The notes under the pieces: generated by a model | Told to the model about the DNA's origin: nothing | Database searches by the model: none | The model's input: only the letters and a program-made list of their open reading frames with translations | Assembly (NCBI GenBank): GCA_033722075.1 | Contig: JAWVZU010000243.1 | Coordinates: 1 to 6,105 of the forward strand | Length of the DNA: 6,105 nucleotides | Direction of reading: 5' to 3' | From: JAWVZU01 sp033722075 | GTDB lineage: Bacteria; Pseudomonadota; Gammaproteobacteria; Xanthomonadales; SZUA-38 | Shown here: positions 1 to 6,105 of the stretch, in pieces | How the letters are laid out: each line of letters starts with the position of its first letter | How positions within the stretch are numbered: position 1 is the stretch's first letter | Position numbers and translations under genes: made by a program

Positions 1-669
1 GGTCTGCCATTCGTCCTCTTCCGAATCGCGATACCAGACCTCGTTATAGAGCTTGTCCTGGGTGAATGCGCCGCGGATCTTGCCGTCGTGGTCGGTGATC
101 CAGCCGGCGACGGTGCCCGGGTTGCGCTCGACCATCTTCATCCCGCCGTTGTGGACGTTGACCTGATACACGTCGGGAGAACCGACCTTGCGCTCGTCAT
201 AGGACACCAGGATGTGCTTGGGGTCGTCCTTCAGCACGTCCAGGATATTCGGCGAGGGCAGCTGGCTGGTGGACCCGTCCAACCAGTCGGCCAGGGGATC
301 GATCAGGGTCTTGATCCGGCCGCCGGTGCGGTCGACGGCGTAGATGGCGATGGCCTCGGCGCCGTCGGCGTTGATGCCGAACAGCAGACGGTCGTTGTTC
401 TCGGCCCAGGTGTACCAGGCGATGTCCTGGTCCTCGAGACCGGTGATGAACTTGGACTTGCTGCGGTCCTTGAGATTGATGATTGCGAGGTTCTGACGCC
501 CCTTGGCGGGGGCGACGGCGGCCAGGTACTTGCCGTTTGGCGAGACGCTTACCTGGGTGTACTGTGGATCCTTGAAAAAGTCCTCCACCGTGTAGGAGGC
601 CGCCGAGGCAACGCTGGTAATCAGCAGCGAAAGTGCCCCGAACAGTCCGATTCCAAACCGTTTGGTCAT
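1..669 (-). CDS. Exported S9-family peptidase, N-terminal part (runs off left edge)
   Basis: The minus strand reads open from an ATG at 669-667 to the left edge without a stop, giving 223 residues of a partial gene. The protein starts with a clear Sec signal peptide: basic MTKR, a hydrophobic core at about residues 5-20, then SVASA with likely cleavage after Ala23 or Ala24. The mature start (YTVEDFFKDPQY) and the SVSPNGKYLA motif at residues 41-50 are typical of the N-terminal beta-propeller of S9 (prolyl oligopeptidase/dipeptidyl peptidase-like) serine peptidases. Later blade-like stretches follow, such as DRLLFGINADG and ILVSYDERKVG. In this family the propeller gates a C-terminal alpha/beta-hydrolase domain with a Ser-Asp-His triad, which would lie outside the window. 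Expected location is periplasmic or extracellular, cleaving short peptides. A good ribosome binding site supports the start. It lies 114 bases downstream of aceK on the same strand. A non-peptidase propeller or hydrolase relative cannot be excluded without the C-terminus. Confidence 0.82.
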   Translation of the reverse strand, partial: MTKRFGIGLFGALSLLITSVASAASYTVEDFFKDPQYTQVSVSPNGKYLAAVAPAKGRQNLAIINLKDRSKSKFITGLEDQDIAWYTWAENNDRLLFGINADGAEAIAIYAVDRTGGRIKTLIDPLADWLDGSTSQLPSPNILDVLKDDPKHILVSYDERKVGSPDVYQVNVHNGGMKMVERNPGTVAGWITDHDGKIRGAFTQDKLYNEVWYRDSEEDEWQT

Positions 670-676
670 GTTGTTT

Positions 677-683
677 CTCCCTT
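677..683 (-). promoter_or_regulatory. Ribosome binding site of the S9 peptidase gene
   Basis: On the minus strand AAGGGAG stands 7 bases before the ATG at 669-667. This is a strong Shine-Dalgarno match at normal spacing, and it fixes the start of the signal-peptide-bearing protein. Confidence 0.8.
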
Positions 684-713
684 GAGATTCAAAGCTGGAG
701 GCGGGCAAGCATA

Positions 714-735
714 GCGAAACCCGCGCCCATTTCGC
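714..735 (-). repeat. Small inverted repeat in the leader of the S9 peptidase gene
   Basis: GCGAAA and TTTCGC (714-719 and 730-735) form a perfect 6-base-pair stem around a 10-base GC-rich loop. No T-tract follows on either strand, so it does not look like an intrinsic terminator. If transcription starts about 7 bases after the TATAAT at 751-746, the stem would sit almost at the 5' end of the peptidase mRNA, where it could stabilise the transcript. A stem this short can also occur by chance in GC-rich DNA. Confidence 0.3.
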
Positions 736-745
736 GAGCGCTCCT

Positions 746-751
746 ATTATA
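746..751 (-). promoter_or_regulatory. Candidate -10 element (TATAAT) for the S9 peptidase gene
   Basis: The minus strand carries a perfect TATAAT at 751-746, an AT-rich island between aceK and the peptidase gene in otherwise GC-rich DNA. No good -35 hexamer lies 16-18 bases upstream (CAAGCA at 17), so the promoter may be weak or activator-dependent. The expected transcription start is near 739, giving a leader of about 70 bases. Assigned by position and consensus only. Confidence 0.5.
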
Positions 752-783
752 GTTGCACTTTTTGCGGTTGCTTGGGTCGATGG

Positions 784-2499
784 TCATGGATAGCGACCGC
801 CGACGTAGGGCGGTACATCGACGATCTCTCCGGCTCGCAGCCGGCGCTGTGTTTCCTTCCAGAAGCGCGGGGTCAACAGGTCCGAGTGGTGCTTCCGGAA
901 GACCTCCAGCGCCAGGCCGGTGAGCCCGAAGAACGACAGGAATTGTTCCGGGAACACGTCTTCCGGCGCAACTTCGAACCAGATCTCGCTGCTGAGCTCC
1001 TCTTCTGCGTAGCGTGGCTTGGGCATCCGCCGGAAGCGGCATTCGGTCACCCGGCACAGTTCGTCGTAGTCGTAGAAGATCACCCGCCCGTGGCGCGACA
1101 CGCCGAAATTCTTCAGCAGCATGTCGCCGGTGAAGATGTCGGTTCGGGCCAGGTCCTTGATGGCATTGCCGTAGTCGATGGCCACCCGCCGTGTCTCCCA
1201 TTCGTCGATGTCCCGCAGGTACAGGTTCAGCGGGCGGAGCTGCCGTTCGATATACAGGTGATGGATGATCAGCTGGTTCCCGTCTCTGCTGACGCTGTTC
1301 GCACACTCGCTGACCAGTTCCTCGAGCACCTCCGGATCGAAGCGACGACGGTCGAAGATGAGGTTCTTGAACTCCTGCGCATCGACCAGCCGGCCGGCCC
1401 GGTTGTGATTGAAGACCATCCGGTAGTTGTCCAGCACGTCCTGGTGGGTCACCGTCTTGGGGTGGGCAAAATGATCGCGGATTACCTTGAACACCACGTC
1501 GTAGTCGCGGAGCGTGAACACCGCCATGACCATGCCCTTGGCGCCCGGCGCGGTGACGAACCGATCGTGGCTGCGGTTCAGGTGGCGGTAGAGCCCCCGA
1601 TAACGCTCGGTCTTGCCCTGTTTGGCCCGCCCCAGGGCCGCGTAGATTTCCTCGATCGGCTTGCTGGGGAGGATCTTGCGCAGGAAGACGACCGTGTCGC
1701 CGACCGTCTCCAGATCGGCGTGAAAATAGGACCGGGAGTAGCTGAACAGGATGCTCGCGGCGTCCGGCGAGGTCAGCACCCGATCCACCGCCACGCCGGC
1801 TTCCGTGTGAACCAGCGCGATCATCAGCGGCACCTGGCCCTCGACCAGTTCGATCCGGCCGACGATGAAGGCCCGGGTGTGTCTGAAGAACAGGGGTTCG
1901 ACCAGTTCGAAGTGTTCGATGGCGCCGGTCCCGCCGTGAGCCGCCAACTGTCGGCGCAGCTCCTGGTGCACGTAGGCGGCGCAGTCCCCGAGATCCTGCC
2001 AAGGCGCATTGACCGAGTAGTCCTCGAGGAGGCGTCGGCAGGTGGCGCCCAGCGCACCGTCGAAGGGATAGCGGTTGATGCTGACCTGCTGGTGCACATG
2101 GTCGACGGGCCCGAGGTCCACGGCGACGAACTCGATGTCCGGGTTGACGCCGACGGTTCCGAAGATCCGCCGGCTCAGGGAGTTGAAATAGGTCTTGAAC
2201 AGTTCGCGGTCGATGGCCTCGCCGAGCATTTCCGCATAGCGCTTCTTCGCCGCTGACCAGACGGTCGTGTCCTTGAGGGCGTCGCCGAGGAGTGCCTGCA
2301 GATCGGCGATGCACTGGGCGATGTCCTGGTCGTAGAGGTCGATCCGGGCGATCGCATCGTGCCGCGCGCCGTGCCAGTCGCGGGTTTCGAAGCGGCGCCG
2401 GGAACTTGCAGTGATCTCCCGAAAAGCCGCGTTGTAGCGCTCGAATCCGGCATAGATCGTCTCAGCGGCGGTGTGGGCAATGGGTCTGTCGTCAATCAA
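784..2499 (-). CDS. aceK: Isocitrate dehydrogenase kinase/phosphatase AceK
   Basis: This bifunctional cytoplasmic enzyme phosphorylates isocitrate dehydrogenase to inactivate it, and dephosphorylates it to restore activity. It thereby divides isocitrate between the TCA cycle and the glyoxylate shunt. From a TTG at 2499-2497 the product is 571 residues, close to the 578 of E. coli AceK, and recalled E. coli sequence matches along its length. The ATP-binding loop APGAKGMVMAVF is at 317-328, with Lys338 in VFKVIRDHF. Asp373 (LVDAQEF) matches E. coli catalytic Asp371. GDMLLKNFG carries Asp459, and FYDYDE carries Asp477 and Asp479. These sites sit at a constant +2 offset from E. coli numbering, which supports the TTG start. 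A TTG at 2661 is also in frame, but it would add 54 unconserved residues and overlap the divergent gene. The ribosome site is weak (GGA, 8 bases upstream). Neither aceA nor aceB is adjacent, so it appears to be transcribed separately from them. All key residues are intact. Confidence 0.96.
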   Translation of the reverse strand: MIDDRPIAHTAAETIYAGFERYNAAFREITASSRRRFETRDWHGARHDAIARIDLYDQDIAQCIADLQALLGDALKDTTVWSAAKKRYAEMLGEAIDRELFKTYFNSLSRRIFGTVGVNPDIEFVAVDLGPVDHVHQQVSINRYPFDGALGATCRRLLEDYSVNAPWQDLGDCAAYVHQELRRQLAAHGGTGAIEHFELVEPLFFRHTRAFIVGRIELVEGQVPLMIALVHTEAGVAVDRVLTSPDAASILFSYSRSYFHADLETVGDTVVFLRKILPSKPIEEIYAALGRAKQGKTERYRGLYRHLNRSHDRFVTAPGAKGMVMAVFTLRDYDVVFKVIRDHFAHPKTVTHQDVLDNYRMVFNHNRAGRLVDAQEFKNLIFDRRRFDPEVLEELVSECANSVSRDGNQLIIHHLYIERQLRPLNLYLRDIDEWETRRVAIDYGNAIKDLARTDIFTGDMLLKNFGVSRHGRVIFYDYDELCRVTECRFRRMPKPRYAEEELSSEIWFEVAPEDVFPEQFLSFFGLTGLALEVFRKHHSDLLTPRFWKETQRRLRAGEIVDVPPYVGGRYP

Positions 2500-2555
2500 T
2501 CGCTGGGTCCGATCCGAATACGGTATGCTCTGGCCACTGACTTCTAGGGGTTCCG
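2500..2555. promoter_or_regulatory. Divergent intergenic spacer between aceK and the propeller gene
   Basis: These 56 bases separate the aceK start (minus) from the propeller gene start (plus), so both promoters must lie here or reach into the neighbouring coding sequences. On the plus strand TATGCT at 2524-2529 is a possible -10, which would put the transcription start near 2536, but no good -35 sits at the right distance. On the minus strand, AT-containing stretches around 2515-2527 (such as TATTCG) are weak candidates only. A TGGCCA palindrome at 2531-2536 is too short to call an operator. Confidence 0.4.
2545..2550 (+). promoter_or_regulatory. Ribosome binding site of the propeller gene
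   Basis: TAGGGG lies 5 bases before the ATG at 2556 and 8 bases before a second in-frame ATG at 2559. Spacing favours the second ATG slightly. The choice changes the product by one residue and does not affect the signal peptide. Confidence 0.6.
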
Positions 2556-5500
2556 ATGATGATACGACGAGTTCCGCTTCTTGTGGTTGCCTGTCTGCTG
2601 TCCGTTGCAGTGGGAGCGGCCGACGAAGCCGATCCTGCCAAGACCTATGCCGGTTTGACAATCCGGGATATCGGTCCGGCCGTCACCTCCGGGCGAATCA
2701 CCGACTTCGCTTTTGTGCCGGGGCAGTACCGGGTCTATTACGCGGCGACGGCGTCGGGTGGCCTGTGGAAGACGGTCAACGCCGGAATCACCTGGGATCC
2801 GATCTTCGACGGCGAGGACTCCTATTCGATCGGCGTGGTGGAGCTGGATCCGCGCAATCCGAACGTGGTCTGGGTCGGCACCGGAGAGAACAACAGTCAG
2901 CGCTCTGTGGCTTACGGGGATGGTGTCTACAAGTCCCTGGACGGCGGCAAGAGCTGGGAGAACGTCGGGCTCGAGGAATCCGAGCACATCGGCATGATTG
3001 CCATCGATCCGCGAGACTCCGATGTCGTGTACGTCGCGGCCCAGGGGCCGCTGTGGCGCGCCGGGGGCGACCGGGGCCTGTACAAGTCGCGGGACGGCGG
3101 GAAGAACTGGGAACGAGTGCTCCATGTCGACGAGCACACCGGGGCGAACGAGGTGCTGATCCACCCGGAGCACCCCGACACGCTCCTCGTATCCACCTAC
3201 CAGCGCCGGCGTCACGTGTGGACGCTGATCAACGGCGGGCCCGGCAGCGGCGTCCATCGGTCCACCGATGGGGGGCAGAACTGGCAGGAGATCACCAGCG
3301 GACTGCCGCCCCACGAGATGGGGCGGATCGGCCTGGCCTATGCGCCATCCAAGCCGGACACGGTTTACGCCCTCGTCGAGACGGAAGACGAGCACCAGGG
3401 CACCTACCGGTCCACCGACTTCGGCGTGACCTGGGAGAAACGCTCGGACTACGTGGCCGGCAGCCCGCAGTATTACAACGAGCTGGTGGTCGACCCGCAC
3501 AACCCGGATCGCGTCTATTCCATGGACACGTTCATGCACGTGAGCGAAGACGGCGGCAAGAACTGGTCCCGGGTGGGCTACGAGCACAAGCACGTCGACG
3601 AACACGCGCTGTGGATCGACCCCGACGACACCGACCACCTCATCGCCGGCAACGATGGCGGAATCTACGAATCCTGGGATCGCGGGGCCAACTGGCGGCA
3701 CGTGCGCAACCTGCCGATCACGCAGTTCTACCGAGCGACGCCGGACAACGACGAGCCCTTCTACAACGTCTACGGTGGCACCCAGGACAATTCCAGTCTC
3801 GGCGCACCGTCCCGCACGACCTTCAACTACGGTATCGCCAACCACGACTGGGTCATCACCCTAGGCGGGGACGGCTTCAAGACCCAGATCGATCCGACCA
3901 ACCCGGACACGGTCTATTCCCAGCTCCAGTACGGCATGCTGGCCCGTTACGATCGGCAAAGTCGGGAGCGGGTGCTGATCACCCCGATGCCGCCGGCGGG
4001 AGTCAACGACTACAAGTGGAACTGGAATTCGGCATTCATCATCAGCCCGCACGACCCGAAGCGGGTCTATTTCGCCGGGGAGAAAGTGCTGCGCAGCGAT
4101 GACGGGGGCAACCGGTGGCGAGTGGTCTGTCCGGACCTGACCCGGGGGCTGGATCGCAACGAGATGGAGGTCTTGGGAGGGGTCTGGAGCGTCGACGGGG
4201 TCGCAAAGAACGACTCGACCTCGATTTACGGCAGCATAATCTCGCTTTCCGAGAGCCCGCTGGAAGAGGGCCTTCTCTACGTCGGCACCGACGATGGCCT
4301 GATCCAGGTCAGCGAAGACGGCGGAGAGAGCTGGCAACGCCACGACGGGTTTGGCGATGTGCCGGACATGAGCTACGTGTCCGACGTCGAGGCTTCGCTG
4401 CACGACGTGAACGTGGTGTTCGCAACCTTCGACAATCACAAGCGGGGCGACTTCAGGCCCTATGTCTTCAGGAGCGACGACCGGGGCCGGAAGTGGCGCA
4501 GCATCAGCAGCGATCTGCCGGAGCGGGGCAGCGCCCACACCATCGTGCAGGACCACGACGATCCGAACCTGCTGTTCGTGGGAACGGAGTTCGGGGTCTT
4601 CTTCACGCAGAATGGCGGCCGGAACTGGATCGAGCTGACCGGCGGCATGCCGACGATCGCCGTGCGTGACCTGGAGATCCAGCGCCGGGAGAACGATCTC
4701 GTCATCGGCACCTTCGGGCGCGGCATTCGAATCCTCGACGACTACCGCGCGCTGCGGACGGCTCATGCCGACCTCGGCGACCGGGAAGCGACCTTGTTTC
4801 AGGTGCGGGATCCGTGGCTTTACGTCGAGGCTGACGTGTGGGGTTACGGCACCAAGGGATTCCAGGGTGTCACCTATTTCACGGCGCCCAATCCGCCCTA
4901 TGGCGCGGTCTTTACCTACTACCTGCGTGACGGCTACAAGTCCTTGAAAGATGCGCGCCGCGAGACAGAGCGAGAGCGCCTGAAGTCGGGCGAGGACAAC
5001 CCGTACCCGACCTGGGAGGACCTGCGTGCCGAGCAGCGGCAGGATGCGCCGGAAATATGGTTCGTGGTCACCGATTCGGATGGTGCCGTGGTGCGGCGGG
5101 TCAAGGGCGAGACCAAGGCCGGTTTCCACCGCACCGCCTGGGACCTGCGGCGGACGCCCCCGGACCCGGTCAGTCTCGAAAGCGCCGGGCCGACGGCGCC
5201 CTGGGACGAACCGCCTGCCGGTCCGCTGGTCGCGCCCGGAACCTACCAGGTGCAGATGGTCAGGCGCAGCGGTGATCAGTTTGCCGAGCTGGGTGAACCC
5301 CAGTCGTTCACGGTCAAGGAGCTGGACCGCGGCCAGTTCCGGCCCGATTCGCTGGATGCCTTTGCCGAGGAGCTGGCGGCCGCCGCGGACGTCATGCGGG
5401 CAGTCGAGGGCGCCCGGCGCAGCCTCGCCGAGCAACAGAATCGGGTTGCTCACCTGAAGGTGGCGCTGCGCGATACGCCCAGCGCGTCCGCAGCGGAGCA

Positions 5501-5810
5501 CCGGCGCCTGGCTGCCATCGAGAACGCCCTCGATGAGGTCGATCTCGCACTGAACGGCGACCAGGCGGTTTCCGGGGCAAACGAACCCACGCCGCTGTCT
5601 CTGGCCGGGCGGGTTGGTCGCTTCGGATGGGCGCACTGGAATGCCCTGGCGGCAATCACCGACAACCAGCGCGAGTCACTCGATATTGCCCGGCAACAGC
5701 TTGATACGGTGCTGGAGGACCTGGCCGAATCGGCCGGGGAGATCGACGCGTTCCAGGAGGCGTTGGCCGGGGAAGCTCCGTGGACGCCTGGTACGGTGCC
5801 CGAGCGGTGA
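2556..5810 (+). CDS. Secreted Asp-box (BNR/VPS10-like) beta-propeller protein of unknown substrate
   Basis: The 1084-residue product begins with a Sec signal peptide: MMIRR, a hydrophobic core at about residues 6-19, and VGAA with likely cleavage near residues 21-22. Asp-box motifs (S/T-x-D-x-G-x-x-W type) start at residues 72, 126, 177, 235, 285, 329, 372, 513, 585, 639 and 683, for example KSLDGGKSW, RSTDGGQNW and VSEDGGESW. Between them are blade strands of the type DPRNPNVVWVGT. This resembles the large exported WD40/YVTN/BNR-like proteins often annotated as glycosyl hydrolase, sialidase or VPS10/sortilin-like. Asp-boxes are structural turns, so they do not prove glycosidase activity, and I see no sialidase FRIP motif. 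A linker with PNPPYGAVFTYYL (778-790) leads to an Ig-like segment (about 833-920; WDLRR at 862, GTYQVQM at 895). A helix-rich, possibly coiled-coil region follows (about 934-1005). Expected location is periplasm or outside the cell. It is probably coupled to the downstream yjdF-like gene. Function is not known. Confidence 0.9.
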   Translation: MMIRRVPLLVVACLLSVAVGAADEADPAKTYAGLTIRDIGPAVTSGRITDFAFVPGQYRVYYAATASGGLWKTVNAGITWDPIFDGEDSYSIGVVELDPRNPNVVWVGTGENNSQRSVAYGDGVYKSLDGGKSWENVGLEESEHIGMIAIDPRDSDVVYVAAQGPLWRAGGDRGLYKSRDGGKNWERVLHVDEHTGANEVLIHPEHPDTLLVSTYQRRRHVWTLINGGPGSGVHRSTDGGQNWQEITSGLPPHEMGRIGLAYAPSKPDTVYALVETEDEHQGTYRSTDFGVTWEKRSDYVAGSPQYYNELVVDPHNPDRVYSMDTFMHVSEDGGKNWSRVGYEHKHVDEHALWIDPDDTDHLIAGNDGGIYESWDRGANWRHVRNLPITQFYRATPDNDEPFYNVYGGTQDNSSLGAPSRTTFNYGIANHDWVITLGGDGFKTQIDPTNPDTVYSQLQYGMLARYDRQSRERVLITPMPPAGVNDYKWNWNSAFIISPHDPKRVYFAGEKVLRSDDGGNRWRVVCPDLTRGLDRNEMEVLGGVWSVDGVAKNDSTSIYGSIISLSESPLEEGLLYVGTDDGLIQVSEDGGESWQRHDGFGDVPDMSYVSDVEASLHDVNVVFATFDNHKRGDFRPYVFRSDDRGRKWRSISSDLPERGSAHTIVQDHDDPNLLFVGTEFGVFFTQNGGRNWIELTGGMPTIAVRDLEIQRRENDLVIGTFGRGIRILDDYRALRTAHADLGDREATLFQVRDPWLYVEADVWGYGTKGFQGVTYFTAPNPPYGAVFTYYLRDGYKSLKDARRETERERLKSGEDNPYPTWEDLRAEQRQDAPEIWFVVTDSDGAVVRRVKGETKAGFHRTAWDLRRTPPDPVSLESAGPTAPWDEPPAGPLVAPGTYQVQMVRRSGDQFAELGEPQSFTVKELDRGQFRPDSLDAFAEELAAAADVMRAVEGARRSLAEQQNRVAHLKVALRDTPSASAAEHRRLAAIENALDEVDLALNGDQAVSGANEPTPLSLAGRVGRFGWAHWNALAAITDNQRESLDIARQQLDTVLEDLAESAGEIDAFQEALAGEAPWTPGTVPER

Positions 5811-5811
5811 G
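5806..5811 (+). promoter_or_regulatory. Ribosome binding site of the yjdF-like gene, overlapping the propeller stop codon
   Basis: GGTGAG spans the TGA stop (5808-5810) of the propeller gene and lies 6 bases before the GTG at 5818. The arrangement suggests translational coupling and supports the GTG start over the in-frame ATG at 5836, which has no clear Shine-Dalgarno sequence. Confidence 0.55.
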
Positions 5812-5817
5812 ACACCC

Positions 5818-6105
5818 GTGAAAGCGCCGTGGGTCATGCTGGTGGTCGTGGCCGCGGCGCTGGCCTGGTCAGCGGTCGGTCCCTACGATCGCCTGACCTG
5901 GTTTCTCGAGGTGGCGCCGGTGCTGATCGGCGTCCCCTTGCTGCTGCTCACGGGGCGCCGGTTTCCGCTGACGACGCTGCTCTATGTGCTGCTGGGCGTC
6001 CACGCCCTGATTCTCATCGTGGGTGGGCATTACACCTACGCCCGGGTACCGCTGGGCTTCTGGGCCGCCGACGCGTTCGACTGGTCGCGCAACCACTACG
6101 ACCGA
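5818..6105 (+). CDS. yjdF: YjdF-like DUF2238 inner-membrane protein, N-terminal part (runs off right edge)
   Basis: From a GTG at 5818 the frame stays open to the window end, giving 96 residues. E. coli YjdF has about 209, so slightly under half is present. Three hydrophobic segments are visible: about residues 5-21, 28-45 and 51-69. Residues 68-82 (VGGHYTYARVPLGFW) and the final RNHYDR match the conserved signature of the DUF2238/YjdF family as I recall it from E. coli, and PYDRLTWFLEVAPVLIGVPLLL also matches closely. The family is made of multi-pass inner-membrane proteins whose biochemical function is not established. The gene follows the propeller gene by 7 bases, with its ribosome site overlapping that gene's stop, so the two are probably cotranscribed. 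The start could alternatively be the ATG at 5836, but that would cut into the first membrane segment. Family assignment is strong; function is unknown. Confidence 0.88.
   Translation, partial: MKAPWVMLVVVAAALAWSAVGPYDRLTWFLEVAPVLIGVPLLLLTGRRFPLTTLLYVLLGVHALILIVGGHYTYARVPLGFWAADAFDWSRNHYDR

Noticed and set aside
88..714. 208-codon plus-strand open frame opposite the S9 peptidase
   Set aside because: The minus-strand frame has a signal peptide, a good ribosome site and S9-type propeller motifs. The plus-strand frame lacks any recognisable feature.
714..735. Intrinsic terminator after aceK
   Set aside because: The stem is only 6 base pairs and has no T-tract on either strand, and it lies downstream of the TATAAT serving the next gene. 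It fits a leader hairpin or chance better than a terminator.
772..2256. 494-codon plus-strand open frame antisense to aceK, and a 541-codon minus-strand frame at 689-2314
   Set aside because: Both are shadows of aceK, whose frame is conserved throughout. The 541-codon product is arginine/proline-rich out-of-frame sequence, and neither has a recognisable domain.
2556..2600. Possible lipoprotein lipobox (VVAC, Cys13) in the propeller protein
   Set aside because: The cysteine comes too early for a typical lipoprotein signal, and the hydrophobic stretch continues past it to a normal signal peptidase I site (VGAA). Ordinary secretion is more likely, though not proven.
2500..2661. Longer aceK form starting at a TTG at 2661
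   Set aside because: The added 54 residues have no counterpart in E. coli AceK, and the extension would overlap the signal-peptide region of the divergent propeller gene.
3861..5636. Long open frame (591 codons) on the minus strand, antisense to the propeller gene
   Set aside because: The plus-strand frame has a signal peptide and recognisable domains, while the antisense product shows no recognisable family or domain. Long antisense frames are expected opposite GC-rich genes with strong third-position GC bias.
5869..6096. 75-codon minus-strand open frame at the right edge
   Set aside because: It lies antisense to the yjdF-like gene, which matches a known family along its whole visible length.

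Overview
The window is GC-rich, densely coding bacterial chromosome with four protein genes and almost no spare DNA. AceK (isocitrate dehydrogenase kinase/phosphatase), a YjdF-type membrane protein and two exported proteins of kinds common in Xanthomonadales-like bacteria suggest a high-GC gammaproteobacterium. That placement is inference from gene content, not from a marker gene. I see no mobile element, CRISPR array, tRNA or rRNA.

Left part, minus strand. Bases 1-669 hold the first 223 codons of an exported S9-family (prolyl oligopeptidase-like) peptidase, which runs off the left edge. Upstream of it, on the same strand, lies a complete aceK (784-2499). The 114-base gap between them carries a consensus TATAAT on the minus strand and a small inverted repeat, so the peptidase probably has its own promoter rather than depending only on read-through from aceK. 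Neither aceA nor aceB is next to aceK here, unlike the enterobacterial aceBAK operon.

Right part, plus strand. A short divergent spacer (2500-2555) separates aceK from a large gene (2556-5810). It encodes a 1084-residue secreted protein with at least eleven Asp-box (BNR) motifs in a beta-propeller region, then an Ig-like segment and a predicted helical C-terminus. Seven bases after its stop begins a yjdF-like (DUF2238) membrane protein gene, whose ribosome binding site overlaps the end of the propeller gene. It is cut by the right edge. These two genes look like a translationally coupled pair.

Functionally, aceK controls carbon flow between the TCA cycle and the glyoxylate shunt. The two exported proteins point to extracytoplasmic protein or polymer handling, but the substrate of the propeller protein is unknown. 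I found no convincing undescribed system. The least understood item is the propeller protein and its link to the YjdF-like protein.
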